DNA from: Vreelandella glaciei
Lineage (GTDB): Bacteria; Pseudomonadota; Gammaproteobacteria; Pseudomonadales; Halomonadaceae
DNA length: 64,000 nt
Direction: 5' to 3'
Assembly: GCF_013415125.1 (NCBI RefSeq)
Contig: NZ_JACCDE010000017.1
Span: forward strand, 44,851 to 108,850
Position 1 is the stretch's first letter; every line of letters begins with the position of its first letter. Below, one piece after another: positions 9,481-19,618 of this stretch. The translations under genes and the position numbers were made by a program. The notes below the pieces were generated by a model, which saw only the letters and a list, made by a program, of their open reading frames with translations, did no database searches and had not been told where the DNA came from.

Positions 9481-10081
9481 GCGCCACCTGCAGTAACTCC
9501 ACCAAGCCTTGCAGCGCGCGCCCACGGTGACTAAGGCGATTTTTACTTTCACTCGGCAACTCGGCAACGCTCATACCCTGGTCGGGTAGCCAGAAAAGCG
9601 GATCATAGCCGAACCCCTCTTTCCCCCGTGGATGGGCAAGAATCTCGCCTTCCCAACTGCGTTGCACAATCACCGGCACTGGGTCTTTCGGGTGACGTAA
9701 ATAAACAAGTACACACCAGTAACGGCCACTACGCTGTCCTTCTGCACAATCGCTGAGTGCGGCTAACAACGTTTCATTATTTTTCTCATCGCTCTTTGGT
9801 TCACCACCGTAACGGGCCGAGTAAATACCCGGTGCGCCTTGTAGGGCGTCTACCTCAAGCCCTGAATCGTCTGCTAATGCAGGTAATCCACTAATAAGAC
9901 TCGCTTCTCGAGCCTTTAATAACGCATTTTCAACGAATGTTAACCCTGTTTCTTCAACCTCAGTAACACCAAAGTCTGCCTGAGGACGCACATCGAAGCC
10001 TAGCGGAGATAGTAATTGATTGAATTCTCGTAACTTTCCAGCATTACCGCTGGCTAGGACAAGTGTATTAACTGATGCCAT
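9473..10081 (-). CDS. rdgB: XTP/dITP diphosphatase (RdgB/HAM1)
   Basis: House-cleaning nucleotidase that hydrolyses dITP and XTP. The ATG at 10081 has GGAG eight bases upstream and gives MASVNTLVLASGNAGKLREF; the GTG at 10090 sits too near the ribosome-binding site. Motifs SGNAGKL, DDSGLEVDAL, GAPGIYSARYGGE, FGYDPLFW and the C-terminal LSHRGRAL are complete (202 residues). First gene of the rdgB-hemW pair. Confidence 0.96.
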   Translation of the reverse strand: MASVNTLVLASGNAGKLREFNQLLSPLGFDVRPQADFGVTEVEETGLTFVENALLKAREASLISGLPALADDSGLEVDALQGAPGIYSARYGGEPKSDEKNNETLLAALSDCAEGQRSGRYWCVLVYLRHPKDPVPVIVQRSWEGEILAHPRGKEGFGYDPLFWLPDQGMSVAELPSESKNRLSHRGRALQGLVELLQVAHG

Positions 10082-10362
10082 GACACGCACTCCAAACAGT
10101 AGAGCACCAGTTTACGCGCTCATTGAACGTATCAAAAGCCAGCAAAATATTGCTCAACGTATCTGAAATGAAGCCACGTTGAAAATTATATGTCTGTAAT
10201 TAAGATCCTGATAAATATATATTTCACCAAAATTCTAAAAACATAGGTGGTTATTCAATTTATTTTTACCTCTTATCTAATAACAAAACTTTACGAAACT
10301 TATCTTATAAGCAACACTTCAGGGGTTACCTGCTCACTCTTTCTTTCCATGAGGGCGACCCA

Positions 10363-10494
10363 ATGTCGCAGGAAAAGTCTACTGGCTAGGTCTATATCGT
10401 TACCGATAAAAGTCCCCAAGCTCAGCTGTTCGCTGAATACTTGAATAAACATACCGGGTGCCCAATTAAGCTAGCACAGCCCCTGTGTCGATTA
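10363..10494 (+). pseudogene. Possible remnant of a LuxR/CsgD-type regulator N-terminus
   Basis: The frame starting at ATG 10363 reads MSQEKSTG, stop (TAG 10387-10389), then VYIVTDKSPQAQLFAEYL and NKHTGCPIKLAQPL. The part after the stop resembles the N-terminal domain of CsgD-like LuxR-family regulators as I remember them, but the helix-turn-helix is absent and the frame runs into the opposite-strand gene ending at 10495. The rest of the 413-base gap (10082-10362) is AT-rich with no gene recognised; AACGTATC occurs twice around 10123-10163. A decayed gene is the best guess, at modest confidence. Confidence 0.3.
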
Positions 10495-10872
10495 TTAACT
10501 AATCATGAGCGTCAAGGTACCTCCCGCCCCATGAGTAGACGAACGCGACCGATTGCTGCCTTTTTGAATATCTACCTCTAGCCGTTCATCATCACTTAAC
10601 AGCTTTACTGTGCCTTCCAATTCTGTACCCGTAAAGGTGTACTCAGCAGGTACTGTCCCGCTCTCTTCAACGTGCTCGGTGGTTTCGCCTTCGTGGGTAA
10701 TCCGCCAATGGGCGGAAAACTCTGCGCCCGGCGAACCGCTCATGGTGATATGGATCTGGGTCATGTTTTGCTCCTGAGGCGTCTGTGCAGCGAGCGGGAA
10801 GCAGGCTAGCAGCCCCGCCGCGCAGGTCACGTATCGCCAAGCCGCTGGTCGTATCATGAGTGTAACTCTCAT
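10495..10872 (-). CDS. Small secreted protein of unknown function
   Basis: Not recognised. The 125-residue product has an N-terminal signal peptide (hydrophobic core AAGLLACFPLAAQ, likely cut near residue 30) and a polar, acidic mature part rich in beta-type residues (THEGETTEHVEESGTV, GTVKLLSDDERLEV) that ends in a Gly-rich GAGGTLTLMIS. It contains no cysteine in the mature part and no membrane segment. A second ATG at codon 6 is also possible as the start. It is flanked by a 14-bp hairpin upstream and by the regulator remnant downstream, so it looks monocistronic. Probably periplasmic; function unknown. Confidence 0.6.
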   Translation of the reverse strand: MRVTLMIRPAAWRYVTCAAGLLACFPLAAQTPQEQNMTQIHITMSGSPGAEFSAHWRITHEGETTEHVEESGTVPAEYTFTGTELEGTVKLLSDDERLEVDIQKGSNRSRSSTHGAGGTLTLMIS

Positions 10873-10876
10873 CTAA

Positions 10877-10907
10877 GCAATAGCCGCTCACCTTGAGCGG
10901 CTATTGC
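10877..10907 (-). terminator. Strong hairpin between hemL and the small secreted gene
   Basis: A perfect 14-bp stem (10877-10890 with 10894-10907, loop CCT) lies downstream of hemL on the minus strand. There is no good U-tract on either side, so it could be a Rho-independent terminator of poor efficiency or an RNA-stability element. A smaller palindrome (10930-10949) spans the hemL stop codon. Confidence 0.5.
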
Positions 10908-10935
10908 AGTATAGCGGGCTTTTAGTTACTTGCCG

Positions 10936-12216
10936 TTACATAACGGCAAAGGCTTTCTCTGCTGCATCCAGGGTGAACTGGATGTCTTCCGGTGTGTGTG
11001 CGCTGGACATAAAGCCTGCTTCGTAAGCAGAAGGCGCCAAATAAACACCGTGATCAAGCATCGCGCCAAAGAAACGGCGGAAGGCATCCGGGTTACAGGC
11101 GGTGGCTTGGGCAAAGTTATCGACACGACTTTGAGAGGTAAAGAAGAGCCCAAACATACCGCCCGCCGACTGCGTCATCATCGGCACCCGTGCGGCATTG
11201 GCACGCTCCTGAAGGCCAGTGCAAAGCGTGTTAACCCGCTGGGTAAGCGCATTGTGAAAGCCTGGTACCTGTAGCTTGGTAAGTAGTGCAACGCCTGCGG
11301 CCATGGCCAGCGGGTTACCCGACAACGTGCCCGCTTGGTAAATCGGCCCCAGAGGGGAAATGTTTTGCATTATCTCGCGCTTGCCACCAAAGGCGCCCAC
11401 CGGCATGCCACCACCGACAATTTTTCCCAAGCAGGTTAGATCGGGCACTATACCGTAGTGGGCTTGGGCACCGCCCAATGCCACTCGAAAACCGGTCATC
11501 ACTTCGTCAAAAATCAGCACGCTACCGTACTCGTTACATACCCGGCGCAGGGTTTCCAAAAAGCCCGGTTGCGGCGGAATGCAATTCATATTGCCAGCAA
11601 CGGGTTCAACGATAATGCAGGCAATCTGATCACCGATTTCATTGAAACACGCCTCAACCCCTTCAGGGTCGTTAAACGAGAGCGTAATGGTGTGTTCAGC
11701 CAGCGACGCAGGCACGCCCGGCGAGCTGGGTTCGCCGTGGGTAAGCGCACCTGAGCCCGCTTTAACCAGCAACGAATCAGAATGGCCGTGGTAATTACCT
11801 TCAAACTTAACGATCTTATCGCGGCCGGTGGTACCTCGCGCCAGGCGTATCGCCGACATAGTCGCTTCGGTGCCCGAGCTGGTCATGCGCACCATATCCA
11901 TGGAGGGAATCATTTCGCAGATCAAATCCGCCATGGTGGTTTCGACGGCGGTCGGGGTACCAAAGGACAGACCGTTGTCTAATCGCGCTCGCACGGCAGC
12001 CAATACGTCTTGGTCGGCATGCCCAGTGATCATGGGTCCCCAGGAGCCGACATAGTCCACGTAGCGATTGCCTTCAACGTCAAACAGAAAGGCACCTTGA
12101 GCACGCTCCATGAAGACTGGCGGGCGGTGTAACCCTTTAAACGCCCGAACGGGTGAGTTTACGCCGCCCGGTATATGACGACTGGCAAGTTCAAACAGTT
12201 CAGCTGATGTAGTCAT
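10936..12216 (-). CDS. hemL: Glutamate-1-semialdehyde 2,1-aminomutase
   Basis: PLP enzyme that converts glutamate-1-semialdehyde to 5-aminolevulinate in the C5 heme pathway. The full 426-residue product starts [26 protein letters not shown] and has the PLP-site lysine region [20 protein letters not shown], the cofactor Asp in [21 protein letters not shown] and the C-terminal SSAHTPEDI. It lies downstream of thiD and hemJ on the same strand (36-base gap to thiD), forming a small heme/thiamine group. Confidence 0.97.
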   Translation of the reverse strand: MTTSAELFELASRHIPGGVNSPVRAFKGLHRPPVFMERAQGAFLFDVEGNRYVDYVGSWGPMITGHADQDVLAAVRARLDNGLSFGTPTAVETTMADLICEMIPSMDMVRMTSSGTEATMSAIRLARGTTGRDKIVKFEGNYHGHSDSLLVKAGSGALTHGEPSSPGVPASLAEHTITLSFNDPEGVEACFNEIGDQIACIIVEPVAGNMNCIPPQPGFLETLRRVCNEYGSVLIFDEVMTGFRVALGGAQAHYGIVPDLTCLGKIVGGGMPVGAFGGKREIMQNISPLGPIYQAGTLSGNPLAMAAGVALLTKLQVPGFHNALTQRVNTLCTGLQERANAARVPMMTQSAGGMFGLFFTSQSRVDNFAQATACNPDAFRRFFGAMLDHGVYLAPSAYEAGFMSSAHTPEDIQFTLDAAEKAFAVM

Positions 12217-12252
12217 GGCATCCTCTCGGTCAATGGCGTACAGAAGATAGGA

Positions 12253-13062
12253 TCAAAAACGGACAGCCCGTGAAAAACGATGCGGCAAACATTGGCCGCT
12301 GGGCGGTTGAAAGCCTTGAGACAAACTTTGCCAGGTAAAGCGCTGGGCCTGCTCACAAGCAGTTGGTAAGCGCTCACCAACAGCAATACGTGCGGCAATG
12401 GCCGATGCCAGCGTGCAGCCAGAGCCATGGAAGAGTTCGGGCAAACGCGGCCACTGCCACTGGCGAGTGGTATCGGGCGAGTGCAGTGTGTGCACTACCT
12501 GCTGGTCATTGCCGGGCAACGGTTCATCCGTAGCCGTGACCAGGATGGCTTGGCACCCCTGTGACATCAGTGCCACCGCGCGGGCCGTATCATCGAAAGG
12601 GGTGATGATGTCGGGCGTAAGCTGGGCCAACTCAGCGCGATTCGGCGTTAAGATATCCACAAGCGGTAGCAAGCGATCAATAAACAATTGACGCAAAGCA
12701 GGTGTGGATAACTCAGTTCCGCCACCGGCTTTAAAGACCGGATCGGCCACCACGGGAATGCCTGGAAAACGGCGAATAATTTGCTCTGCGGCGCGCAGGG
12801 TGTCTTCGTCGGCGAGTAGGCCAAGCTTAATCGCCGCGACCTGCATCTCACTAATTGCCTCGGCCATTTGGCGCATCGCGGTCGGATCAGCAGGGATCAC
12901 GCGTGTCACATTATGACAATTTTGTACCGTCAGCGCAGTGGGGATCGTTACCGCCCAACCGCCACAGGCAGCAATAGATTCGCTATCAGCGATTAACCCT
13001 GCCCCACCAGTCGGATCATGCCCGGCGAGTACCAACACCACGGGAGGAAGTGGTTGACGCAT
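12253..13062 (-). CDS. thiD: Hydroxymethylpyrimidine/phosphomethylpyrimidine kinase
   Basis: Phosphorylates HMP and HMP-P in thiamine synthesis. Motifs: LAGHDPTGGAGLIADSES near 12, IKLGLLAD, VVADPVFKAGGG, LTPNRAELAQL and the ribokinase-family anion hole HGSGCTLASAIAARI near 227. ATG at 13062 shares one base with the hemJ stop (TGATG), indicating coupling. 269 residues. No thiE or other thiamine gene is adjacent, which is common in this group. Confidence 0.92.
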   Translation of the reverse strand: MRQPLPPVVLVLAGHDPTGGAGLIADSESIAACGGWAVTIPTALTVQNCHNVTRVIPADPTAMRQMAEAISEMQVAAIKLGLLADEDTLRAAEQIIRRFPGIPVVADPVFKAGGGTELSTPALRQLFIDRLLPLVDILTPNRAELAQLTPDIITPFDDTARAVALMSQGCQAILVTATDEPLPGNDQQVVHTLHSPDTTRQWQWPRLPELFHGSGCTLASAIAARIAVGERLPTACEQAQRFTWQSLSQGFQPPSGQCLPHRFSRAVRF

Positions 13063-13493
13063 CAAAAGGGCTTCACAACGGCGAGAATAATAATCGCCAC
13101 CAGCGCAATCACCGGTGCTTCGTTAAACCAGCGGAAAAACACATGTCCTTTGGTACAACGATCCTGGGCAAACTGCTTTAAATAGATCAAACAAACGTGA
13201 TGATAGGCAATAAGCAGAACCACTAGCGCCAGCTTGGCGTGCATCCAGCCCTGGCTAAACCATTCGGGCACCAGGTAGAGCATCCAGCCACCAAAAATGA
13301 GCACCGCAATCATCGAGGGTGTCATGATGCCACGGTAGAGCTTACGCTCCATGGTTTTGAAATAACTGATAGCCAGTTCGTCGCCATTATCCCGCGCAGT
13401 GGCGTGATACACATACAGGCGGGGTAAATAGAACAGCGCAGCGAACCACGTCACTACGGCCATTAAGTGAATAGCCTTCACCCATAGGTACAT
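13062..13493 (-). CDS. hemJ: Protoporphyrinogen IX oxidase HemJ
   Basis: A 143-residue four-helix membrane protein of the HemJ (UPF0093) family, the protoporphyrinogen oxidase of bacteria lacking HemG/HemY. The family signature WVKAIHLMAVVTWFAALFYLPRLYVYH covers residues 4-30 with the conserved His; MERKLYRGIMTPSM and HAKLALVVLLIAYHH follow. It is immediately downstream of a CLC gene (9-base gap) and overlaps thiD. With hemL and hemW nearby, the region is enriched in heme functions. Confidence 0.93.
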   Translation of the reverse strand: MYLWVKAIHLMAVVTWFAALFYLPRLYVYHATARDNGDELAISYFKTMERKLYRGIMTPSMIAVLIFGGWMLYLVPEWFSQGWMHAKLALVVLLIAYHHVCLIYLKQFAQDRCTKGHVFFRWFNEAPVIALVAIIILAVVKPF

Positions 13494-13502
13494 TGTCGCT
13501 CC

Positions 13503-15323
13503 TTAAAGTGATGAATCCTTCTCGCGTTTATCAGTGCCAAGGTCATCGGCGCCGCGTGGGTCAGTGTAGTGATAATAACGCTCGATGGCGCCACGGGTGA
13601 TAATACCTGAAATACGCCGCTGCTTTGGCCGATAGCCGTGCACAACGTAGAGCGCCCCTAGGGCATTATCCTGCAGTTTTAGAAACGCTTCAGAAAGCGT
13701 CGCCTGTAAACCAATCGGCGCCAGCTCCAAACGCTGCCCAGGGATTTCGAGTAGATCAATCAACTCATCCGCAGGCGGCTCTTCACCCTGCAGCGCCTCA
13801 TCGTGTTCAAGTAGCCAGCGTGCCAATTCAGCTGCTTTTAGCGCCAGCACTGGTTTTTCCTCTGTTGAGCGCTCAATAACTAACCACACCGGGTTGGTTT
13901 CTAATAAAAGTCGCGCTTGATCAGGCGTGATCATGCGATCGGTGCGCACCAGTTGACGCTCCATCACCGCAGGCACCGAAACCCGTGAGAGTGCTTGCAT
14001 CAACGGTTGCTGAAGCGGGTGCAGCCCGTAGCGCACCGTGCTGATAAAAAAGCCTTCACAGCCAGTCAATTGACGCGAGGTTAAACACGCCACTACCACC
14101 GCCAACATGCCGGGAAGCATAATACTCGGCGTGTGGGTTAACTCCAAAAGCGCCATTAGCGCAGCCAAGGGCGCTTGTAACACCGCCCCCATCATTGCAG
14201 CCATACCTAGCATCGCGTAAATGCCAGGATCCGCGGCTTTATCGGACCAAAGCCAGCCCCCCAGTAAACCAAACAGCGCGCCTGTGGCAGCGCCTATGAC
14301 CAACACCGGGCCGATAATACCGATGGGAACACCGCCAGCGACGGTTAGCGCCGTAAGCAGCAGTTTGACGATCATTAGCGCCAGCAGCACTTTAATTTCC
14401 AGCTGGTTATTGAGCGCCGCCGCCACGCTGTCATAGCCGATGCCCTGAACCTGGGGGAACCACCAGGCCACCGCGCCAGTTGCCACCCCTACCAAGCCAA
14501 GACGCAACCAAAGCGGCCACTGCATAATCCGCTGACTGCGTGAAATATGAATAAACAGCCCGGCTAGCAGACCAATCACCAGTCCGGTAACCACAATCCA
14601 CGGCAAGTTGATCAGTGAGCCCAGTGCTATCTCGGGGATACGGAAAGCGGGTTCGTTGCCATACGCCAACTGCGCCACCAGCGCGCCCATGGTAGAGGCC
14701 AAAATCACGGGCATAAAGCTCATTAAAGTGTACTCCATCATCACCACTTCCATGGCAAAGATGACACCCGCGATAGGGGTGTTAAAAGAGGCGGAAATAG
14801 CAGCTGCGGTGCCGCACGCCACGAGTACTCTAAGGCTATTATTAGGCAAACGTATCTGCTGACCAAGCCCGCTAGCCGCCGCTGCCCCCAAGTGAATAGC
14901 CGGGCCCTCACGACCCGCAGACAAACCACCTAGCACCACGACAACGCCCACCCACCACTGATTGAGCCAGTTGCGTAACGGAAAACGGCCTTGATGATAG
15001 GTAAGCCGCTCAATCACGTGGCCAACGCCCAGCTTGCGCGCTGCCGGTTTTTGCCGGTACAGCAGCACACCCACAAGGGTAACCGCCAGCATGGGTAGCA
15101 GCGCACGTAGCCAGGGTGCCATGCTTTCAAACGCTTCTGGATCGCCATCGGTCATGTAAAGCGCGGCGCCCGCTTCCAATAGCAGTCGAAACGCCACCAT
15201 CACAGCGCCGGTAATAACCCCCGAGACAAGGCCCAGCAAACAGAGTTGCGGAAGGGCGTCGACGTTGGCCAACTGGCGACGAAAACTCTCTAAGGTAAAA
15301 TCCGATCGGGAAAAACGCGCCAC
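13503..15323 (-). CDS. CLC-family chloride channel/antiporter with C-terminal CBS region
   Basis: A 606-residue polytopic membrane protein. About ten hydrophobic segments cover residues 25-420. The selectivity-filter signature GREGPAIHLG around 138 retains the gating glutamate, and a second filter-like stretch GVPIGIIGPVLVIG lies near 328. After residue 440 a soluble tail has two CBS-like segments (MITPDQARLLLETNP and an IGLQATLSEAFLKL region). Family is clear; channel versus Cl/H exchange cannot be told without alignment of the internal proton glutamate. The gene begins 135 bases from divergent argC. Confidence 0.9.
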   Translation of the reverse strand: MARFSRSDFTLESFRRQLANVDALPQLCLLGLVSGVITGAVMVAFRLLLEAGAALYMTDGDPEAFESMAPWLRALLPMLAVTLVGVLLYRQKPAARKLGVGHVIERLTYHQGRFPLRNWLNQWWVGVVVVLGGLSAGREGPAIHLGAAAASGLGQQIRLPNNSLRVLVACGTAAAISASFNTPIAGVIFAMEVVMMEYTLMSFMPVILASTMGALVAQLAYGNEPAFRIPEIALGSLINLPWIVVTGLVIGLLAGLFIHISRSQRIMQWPLWLRLGLVGVATGAVAWWFPQVQGIGYDSVAAALNNQLEIKVLLALMIVKLLLTALTVAGGVPIGIIGPVLVIGAATGALFGLLGGWLWSDKAADPGIYAMLGMAAMMGAVLQAPLAALMALLELTHTPSIMLPGMLAVVVACLTSRQLTGCEGFFISTVRYGLHPLQQPLMQALSRVSVPAVMERQLVRTDRMITPDQARLLLETNPVWLVIERSTEEKPVLALKAAELARWLLEHDEALQGEEPPADELIDLLEIPGQRLELAPIGLQATLSEAFLKLQDNALGALYVVHGYRPKQRRISGIITRGAIERYYHYTDPRGADDLGTDKREKDSSL

Positions 15324-15457
15324 AGCGACCTTCCTTGCTCTTGTATCTTTACACTCTTGTGTATCATAGCTGGATACGCTTAAACAGCTTGGTGTCCTAT
15401 GCTTAAGCTAATAGCGAATTTGGTTTTCTACTCAGCGGCATCCGTAAGGAGTGATTT

Positions 15458-16492
15458 GTGATTAAGGTCGGCATTGTTGGCGGTACCGGTTACACCGGCG
15501 TTGAACTACTGCGGCTACTCGCCCAGCACCCCCACGTCAACGTAGCCATGATTACCTCGCGCTCGGAAACCGGCGTCAAGGTGTGCGATATGTACCCCAA
15601 CCTGCGCGGCCATTACGACACGCTGGCGTTTAGCGAGCCGGACGCCAAACAGCTGGGCGCCATGGATGCGGTATTTTTTGCCACACCTCACGGCGTTGCT
15701 CACGCCCTGGCGGGTGAGCTACTCGAAAACGGCACTCGGGTGATCGATCTATCGGCCGACTTCCGGCTGCGCGATGCCGACGAGTGGAGCCGTTGGTACG
15801 ACCAGGCCCACGGCGCCCCGGAACTGTTGCAAGAGGCGGTCTACGGGCTGCCGGAAATGCACCGTGAGAAAATCAAAGAAGCACGTTTAATCGCCGTACC
15901 CGGCTGCTACCCCACTGCCGTTCAATTGGGCTACCTGCCGCTTCTGGAAGCGGGTTTGATCGACCCAGGTCAACTGATTGCCGACTGCAAATCCGGCGTT
16001 ACCGGCGCAGGTCGTGGCGCTAAAGTAGGTTCACTGCTCGCTGAAGCCAGCGAGTCGATGAAAGCCTATGGCGCCTCGGGCCACCGCCACCTGCCGGAAA
16101 TTAGCCAAGGACTTAGGGATATCCAGCAGTCCACGGTGGGTTTAACCTTTGTGCCCCACTTAACGCCGATGATCCGCGGCATTCACGCCACCCTTTACGG
16201 CCAGCTCACCACTGAGCCCGGCGATCTGCAGGCTCTATTTGAGCAGCGCTACGCTAACGAACCCTTTGTCGATGTGATGCCTGCTGGCAGTCACCCAGAG
16301 ACGCGCAGCGTCAAAGGCATCAATACCTGCCGCCTAGCGGTCCATCGCCCCAGCAATGGCAATACGGTCGTGGTGCTATCGGTGATTGATAATTTGGTCA
16401 AAGGCGCCTCGGGCCAAGCGATCCAAAACCTCAACCTGATGTTCGGCTTTGACGAGAACACCGGACTTACTGCCCCCGCGCTGATGCCTTAA
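15458..16492 (+). CDS. argC: N-acetyl-gamma-glutamyl-phosphate reductase
   Basis: Third step of arginine synthesis, NADPH-dependent reduction of N-acetylglutamyl phosphate. A GTG start at 15458 follows TAAGGAG, giving [21 protein letters not shown] with the Rossmann GGTGYTG motif. The catalytic Cys is in [12 protein letters not shown] near 150, followed by [11 protein letters not shown] and HRHLPEI. 344 residues, family-typical. Divergent from the CLC gene; no ArgR box was confidently recognised in the 134-base spacer. Confidence 0.97.
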   Translation: MIKVGIVGGTGYTGVELLRLLAQHPHVNVAMITSRSETGVKVCDMYPNLRGHYDTLAFSEPDAKQLGAMDAVFFATPHGVAHALAGELLENGTRVIDLSADFRLRDADEWSRWYDQAHGAPELLQEAVYGLPEMHREKIKEARLIAVPGCYPTAVQLGYLPLLEAGLIDPGQLIADCKSGVTGAGRGAKVGSLLAEASESMKAYGASGHRHLPEISQGLRDIQQSTVGLTFVPHLTPMIRGIHATLYGQLTTEPGDLQALFEQRYANEPFVDVMPAGSHPETRSVKGINTCRLAVHRPSNGNTVVVLSVIDNLVKGASGQAIQNLNLMFGFDENTGLTAPALMP

Positions 16493-16513
16493 ACACCTCA
16501 CCAAAACCAGCAT

Positions 16514-16610
16514 GCAGAGGGCAGCTCAGAGAGGAGGTCATTTGCCAAGGAAGGCAAATGTAGCGTCCATGGAAGGATTCACAGCGCCTCCTCGGCGAGC
16601 TGCCCTCTGC
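16514..16610. repeat. 97-base multi-branched palindromic element between argC and erpA
   Basis: A perfect 14-bp outer stem (16514-16527 with 16597-16610) encloses a perfect 7-bp stem (GAGGAGG 16531-16537 with CCTCCTC 16587-16593), which encloses an 8-bp hairpin (CATTTGCC 16539-16546 with GGCAAATG 16553-16560) and a TCCATGGA-containing arm. The fold is coherent from end to end. It looks like an interspersed REP/MITE-type element or a structured RNA; the family was not identified, and only one copy was seen in this window. Confidence 0.6.
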
Positions 16611-16709
16611 TTGATATACCAACACAATAGTTGACCAATTTGCTGGGAATTACCCATAATCACCCCCCAATGCCGATTTATTCGTTCTTTAAGCTCGCGG
16701 GAGGTACCC

Positions 16710-17063
16710 ATGAGCGGTGCAGAAGCCTTTGTTCCGACCCCACTACTGCTCTCTGATAGTGCACGAAAACGTATTAACGCACTGATTGCAGAAGAAAATA
16801 ACCCATCACTCAAACTGCGGGTCTACGTGACCGGTGGCGGCTGTTCGGGTTTTCAGTACGGCTTCGACTTTGCTGACAATGTCGCCGACGATGACACTGT
16901 GATTGAGTTCGGTGAGGCCGCACTGGTCGTCGACCCCCTCTCTTACCAGTATCTGGTGGGCTCCACGGTCGACTACGAAGAAGGCTTAGCGGGCGCGCGT
17001 TTTCGCGTTCAAAACCCCAATGCCACCACCACCTGCGGCTGCGGCGCTTCCTTTATGGTCTAA
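16710..17063 (+). CDS. erpA: Iron-sulfur cluster insertion protein ErpA
   Basis: A-type carrier that delivers Fe-S clusters to apoproteins such as IspG and respiratory enzymes. The 117-residue product has the three conserved cysteines: [10 protein letters not shown] near 46 and the C-terminal CGCGASF. Start ATG follows GCGGGAGG. It stands alone between the palindromic element and the ABC operon. Confidence 0.95.
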   Translation: MSGAEAFVPTPLLLSDSARKRINALIAEENNPSLKLRVYVTGGGCSGFQYGFDFADNVADDDTVIEFGEAALVVDPLSYQYLVGSTVDYEEGLAGARFRVQNPNATTTCGCGASFMV

Positions 17064-17211
17064 ACAGCGTTGGCCCACGACGCTCCCCGTGACTTGACGC
17101 CCTGACGGTTTCTCGCCAAGGTTGATAGGTCAATAACGGCTAAAAAGGGTATTCGAGCGCCATACCTTGCTCGGAAACCCGCTACTAGCCACATAAAGCA
17201 CGGGGAAACTT

Positions 17212-17988
17212 ATGAAAGTTGCACTACCACTCAGCCTGACCAAAACAACGCTTGCACTCGCACTGGGATTGGGCAGCGCCACTGCCGCCATGGCTCAAAC
17301 GCCATCGGTGAACGTGGCCACTGACCCAAGCTTTGTGCCATTTGAAATGATGGATCAAGAGACCGGCGAAATGGTCGGCTTCGATATGGATATCATCAAC
17401 GAAGTCGCCGAACGTGCAGGCTTTGAAGTCAACCTGACGACCATGGAATTCTCCGGCATCATTCCCGCCGTGCAAACGGGTAGTCAAGAGATCGCCATCG
17501 CCGGTACCACCATCACTGACGAGCGCTCTGAAGTCGTTGACTTCTCCGACCCCTACTACGATTCAGGTTTACGCATCATTGTCCGCGCCGATAACGACAG
17601 CGTCGAGACACTAGAAGACCTCCAAGACCTCGCCGTCGGTACCAAAATTGGTTCCACCAGTTATGACTACCTTCAGCAAGAACTCGGCGAAGATGCTGAA
17701 ATCACCCCCTTCCCAGGGACTGCCGACATGTACATGGCGCTGCTAGGCCGCAACGTCGACGCCGTGCTCTATGATGCCCCTAACGTCTCTTACTTCTCGC
17801 AAACTCGCGGTGAAGGCCGTACCAAGGTTGTTGGCCCTCTGTATGAAGGTCAGCAGTACGGCATCGTGTTCCACAAAGGCAGTGAGTGGGTAGAGCCGAC
17901 TAACGAAGCGTTGGCCGCCATGCGCGAAGATGGCACCTACGATGAGATCTACACCAAGTGGTTTGGTGAAGCGCCTAGCGAAGAGTGA
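17212..17988 (+). CDS. Polar amino-acid ABC transporter, periplasmic binding protein
   Basis: Captures the substrate for the permease and ATPase that follow. The 258-residue product has a signal peptide (1-28, cleavage after AMAQ region) and the family-3 solute-binding fold: [57 protein letters not shown]. This matches GlnH/ArtJ-type proteins. The Glu/Asp-rich composition fits a halophile. First gene of a three-gene operon; substrate not predictable from sequence alone, glutamine or another polar amino acid likely. Confidence 0.9.
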   Translation: MKVALPLSLTKTTLALALGLGSATAAMAQTPSVNVATDPSFVPFEMMDQETGEMVGFDMDIINEVAERAGFEVNLTTMEFSGIIPAVQTGSQEIAIAGTTITDERSEVVDFSDPYYDSGLRIIVRADNDSVETLEDLQDLAVGTKIGSTSYDYLQQELGEDAEITPFPGTADMYMALLGRNVDAVLYDAPNVSYFSQTRGEGRTKVVGPLYEGQQYGIVFHKGSEWVEPTNEALAAMREDGTYDEIYTKWFGEAPSEE

Positions 17989-18104
17989 GTATAAAAGCTC
18001 TCTATTAGCGTAACGCTGTTACAGGGCCGGGTGGCCACAACCCCCGGCCCTGCTGCATTTCTCATGTGTTTTTTGTCATCTGCTTTTGTTTCAGGAGTCT
18101 ACGC

Positions 18105-18776
18105 GTGGACGTCAATTTTCAGTTTGATTGGTCGGCAGCGTTTGGGTCTATCCCTTACCTGCTGCCGGGTATTCCCTGGACGCTGCTTATCTCGTTTGGC
18201 GGTCTCGCCATCGGATTCTTTATCGGAATATTCTTTGGCCTATTACGTATTAGCCGCCTGCGTTGGCTACGCTGGCCAGCCATCGTTTACGTCGAAGTAT
18301 TTCGCGGCACGCCTATCCTGGTACAAGTACTGTTTATTTTTTACGGCTTGCCGCAACTATTAGGCAGCCCAATTAACGCGCTGGTCGCCGGTATTGCTGC
18401 GATCGCGGTTAATTCCGGTGCTTACATTTCAGAAATTGTGCGTGGCGGTGTGCAATCAATTGAACGCGGCCAGGGTGAAGCATCACTCTCCCTAGGGCTC
18501 TCCCGCACTCAAGCATTTCGCTACGTTATCTGGCCCCAGGCGTTTCGGCGCATGATTCCTCCCCTCGGTAACCAGGGCATCATCAGCATCAAAGACACCT
18601 CACTGTTTTCAGTGATAGGCGTCGGTGAGCTAGTGCGTCAGGGGCAGATCTATATCGCCACCACCTTTACGGCGCTTGAGGTCTACTTCATGGTCGCCCT
18701 GATGTACCTGGCAATCACCTGGACCCTATCAATCATCCTCCGCCAGCTTGAGATCAGGGGCCTGGCAGGACAATAA
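18105..18776 (+). CDS. Polar amino-acid ABC transporter, permease
   Basis: HisM/GlnP-type inner-membrane permease. The GTG at 18105 has TCAGGAG seven bases upstream, giving [20 protein letters not shown] and 223 residues; an upstream in-frame start at 18066 lacks a ribosome-binding site. Visible are the polar amino-acid permease motif [21 protein letters not shown] and the EAA loop [16 protein letters not shown] before the ATPase contact. Located 116 bases after the binding protein and 11 before the ATPase. Confidence 0.9.
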   Translation: MDVNFQFDWSAAFGSIPYLLPGIPWTLLISFGGLAIGFFIGIFFGLLRISRLRWLRWPAIVYVEVFRGTPILVQVLFIFYGLPQLLGSPINALVAGIAAIAVNSGAYISEIVRGGVQSIERGQGEASLSLGLSRTQAFRYVIWPQAFRRMIPPLGNQGIISIKDTSLFSVIGVGELVRQGQIYIATTFTALEVYFMVALMYLAITWTLSIILRQLEIRGLAGQ

Positions 18777-18787
18777 GGACACGCGCA

Positions 18788-19558
18788 ATGAGCGAGACAA
18801 TGAGCAACACAACGCAACCCATTGTGCGTATGCAGCAGCTTAATAAACACTTTGGCAGCCTGCACGTACTTAACGATATTGACCTAACGATTGTGCCTGG
18901 TGAAGTCGTCGTGATCATCGGTGCCAGTGGCTCTGGCAAATCCACGCTAATTCGCTGTATTAACGGTTTGGAAGAGTTCCAATCGGGCAGCCTGGTGGTC
19001 GACAGCAACGAACTATTGCCCCATGGGAAGAGTACCCAAGCGCTGCAAACCATCCGTACCGAAGTGGGCATGGTCTTTCAGCAATTTAATCTCTTTCCTC
19101 ATCTCAGCGTGATCGATAACGTCACCCTGGCGCCAATGAAAGTGCGCGGTTTAAGCCGTGACGACGCGGTCAGCAACGCCAAACGCTTGCTTGACCGGGT
19201 AGGTATCGCTGATCAGGCTGACAAGTACCCCAGCCAGCTCTCAGGCGGTCAACAGCAACGTGTGGCACTGGCTCGTGCCTTGGCGATGGAACCCCGCCTG
19301 ATGCTGTTTGACGAGCCCACATCGGCGCTGGATCCGGAAATGATCGGTGAAGTGCTGGATGCCATGCGCGAGCTGGCCAAAGAGGGCATGACCATGGTGA
19401 TTGTTACCCATGAAATGGGCTTTGCCCGCGAGGTCGCCGACCGGGTGATTTTTATCCATAAAGGCGAGATTACCGAGCAGGGCCACCCTGAAAAACTGTT
19501 CGATTCTCCTCAACACGAACGTACTCAATCCTTCCTTGCTCGCGTGCTCAAACATTAA
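18788..19558 (+). CDS. Polar amino-acid ABC transporter, ATP-binding protein
   Basis: GlnQ/HisP-type ATPase. The 256-residue product has Walker [12 protein letters not shown] near 45, Q-loop [13 protein letters not shown], signature [15 protein letters not shown], Walker [15 protein letters not shown] and switch His in VTHEMGFA. Last gene of the operon; followed by a strong terminator at 19619-19648. Confidence 0.95.
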   Translation: MSETMSNTTQPIVRMQQLNKHFGSLHVLNDIDLTIVPGEVVVIIGASGSGKSTLIRCINGLEEFQSGSLVVDSNELLPHGKSTQALQTIRTEVGMVFQQFNLFPHLSVIDNVTLAPMKVRGLSRDDAVSNAKRLLDRVGIADQADKYPSQLSGGQQQRVALARALAMEPRLMLFDEPTSALDPEMIGEVLDAMRELAKEGMTMVIVTHEMGFAREVADRVIFIHKGEITEQGHPEKLFDSPQHERTQSFLARVLKH

Positions 19559-19618
19559 ATTGAGCCCCTTCTACGCGTTAAAATAACCGCCAATTCACGC
19601 TGAATAACGCTTTTTTAC

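Noticed and set aside
10247..10444. 65-codon plus-strand frame in the AT-rich gap
   Set aside because: No ribosome-binding site, composition unlike a protein, and it overlaps the more protein-like regulator remnant in another frame.
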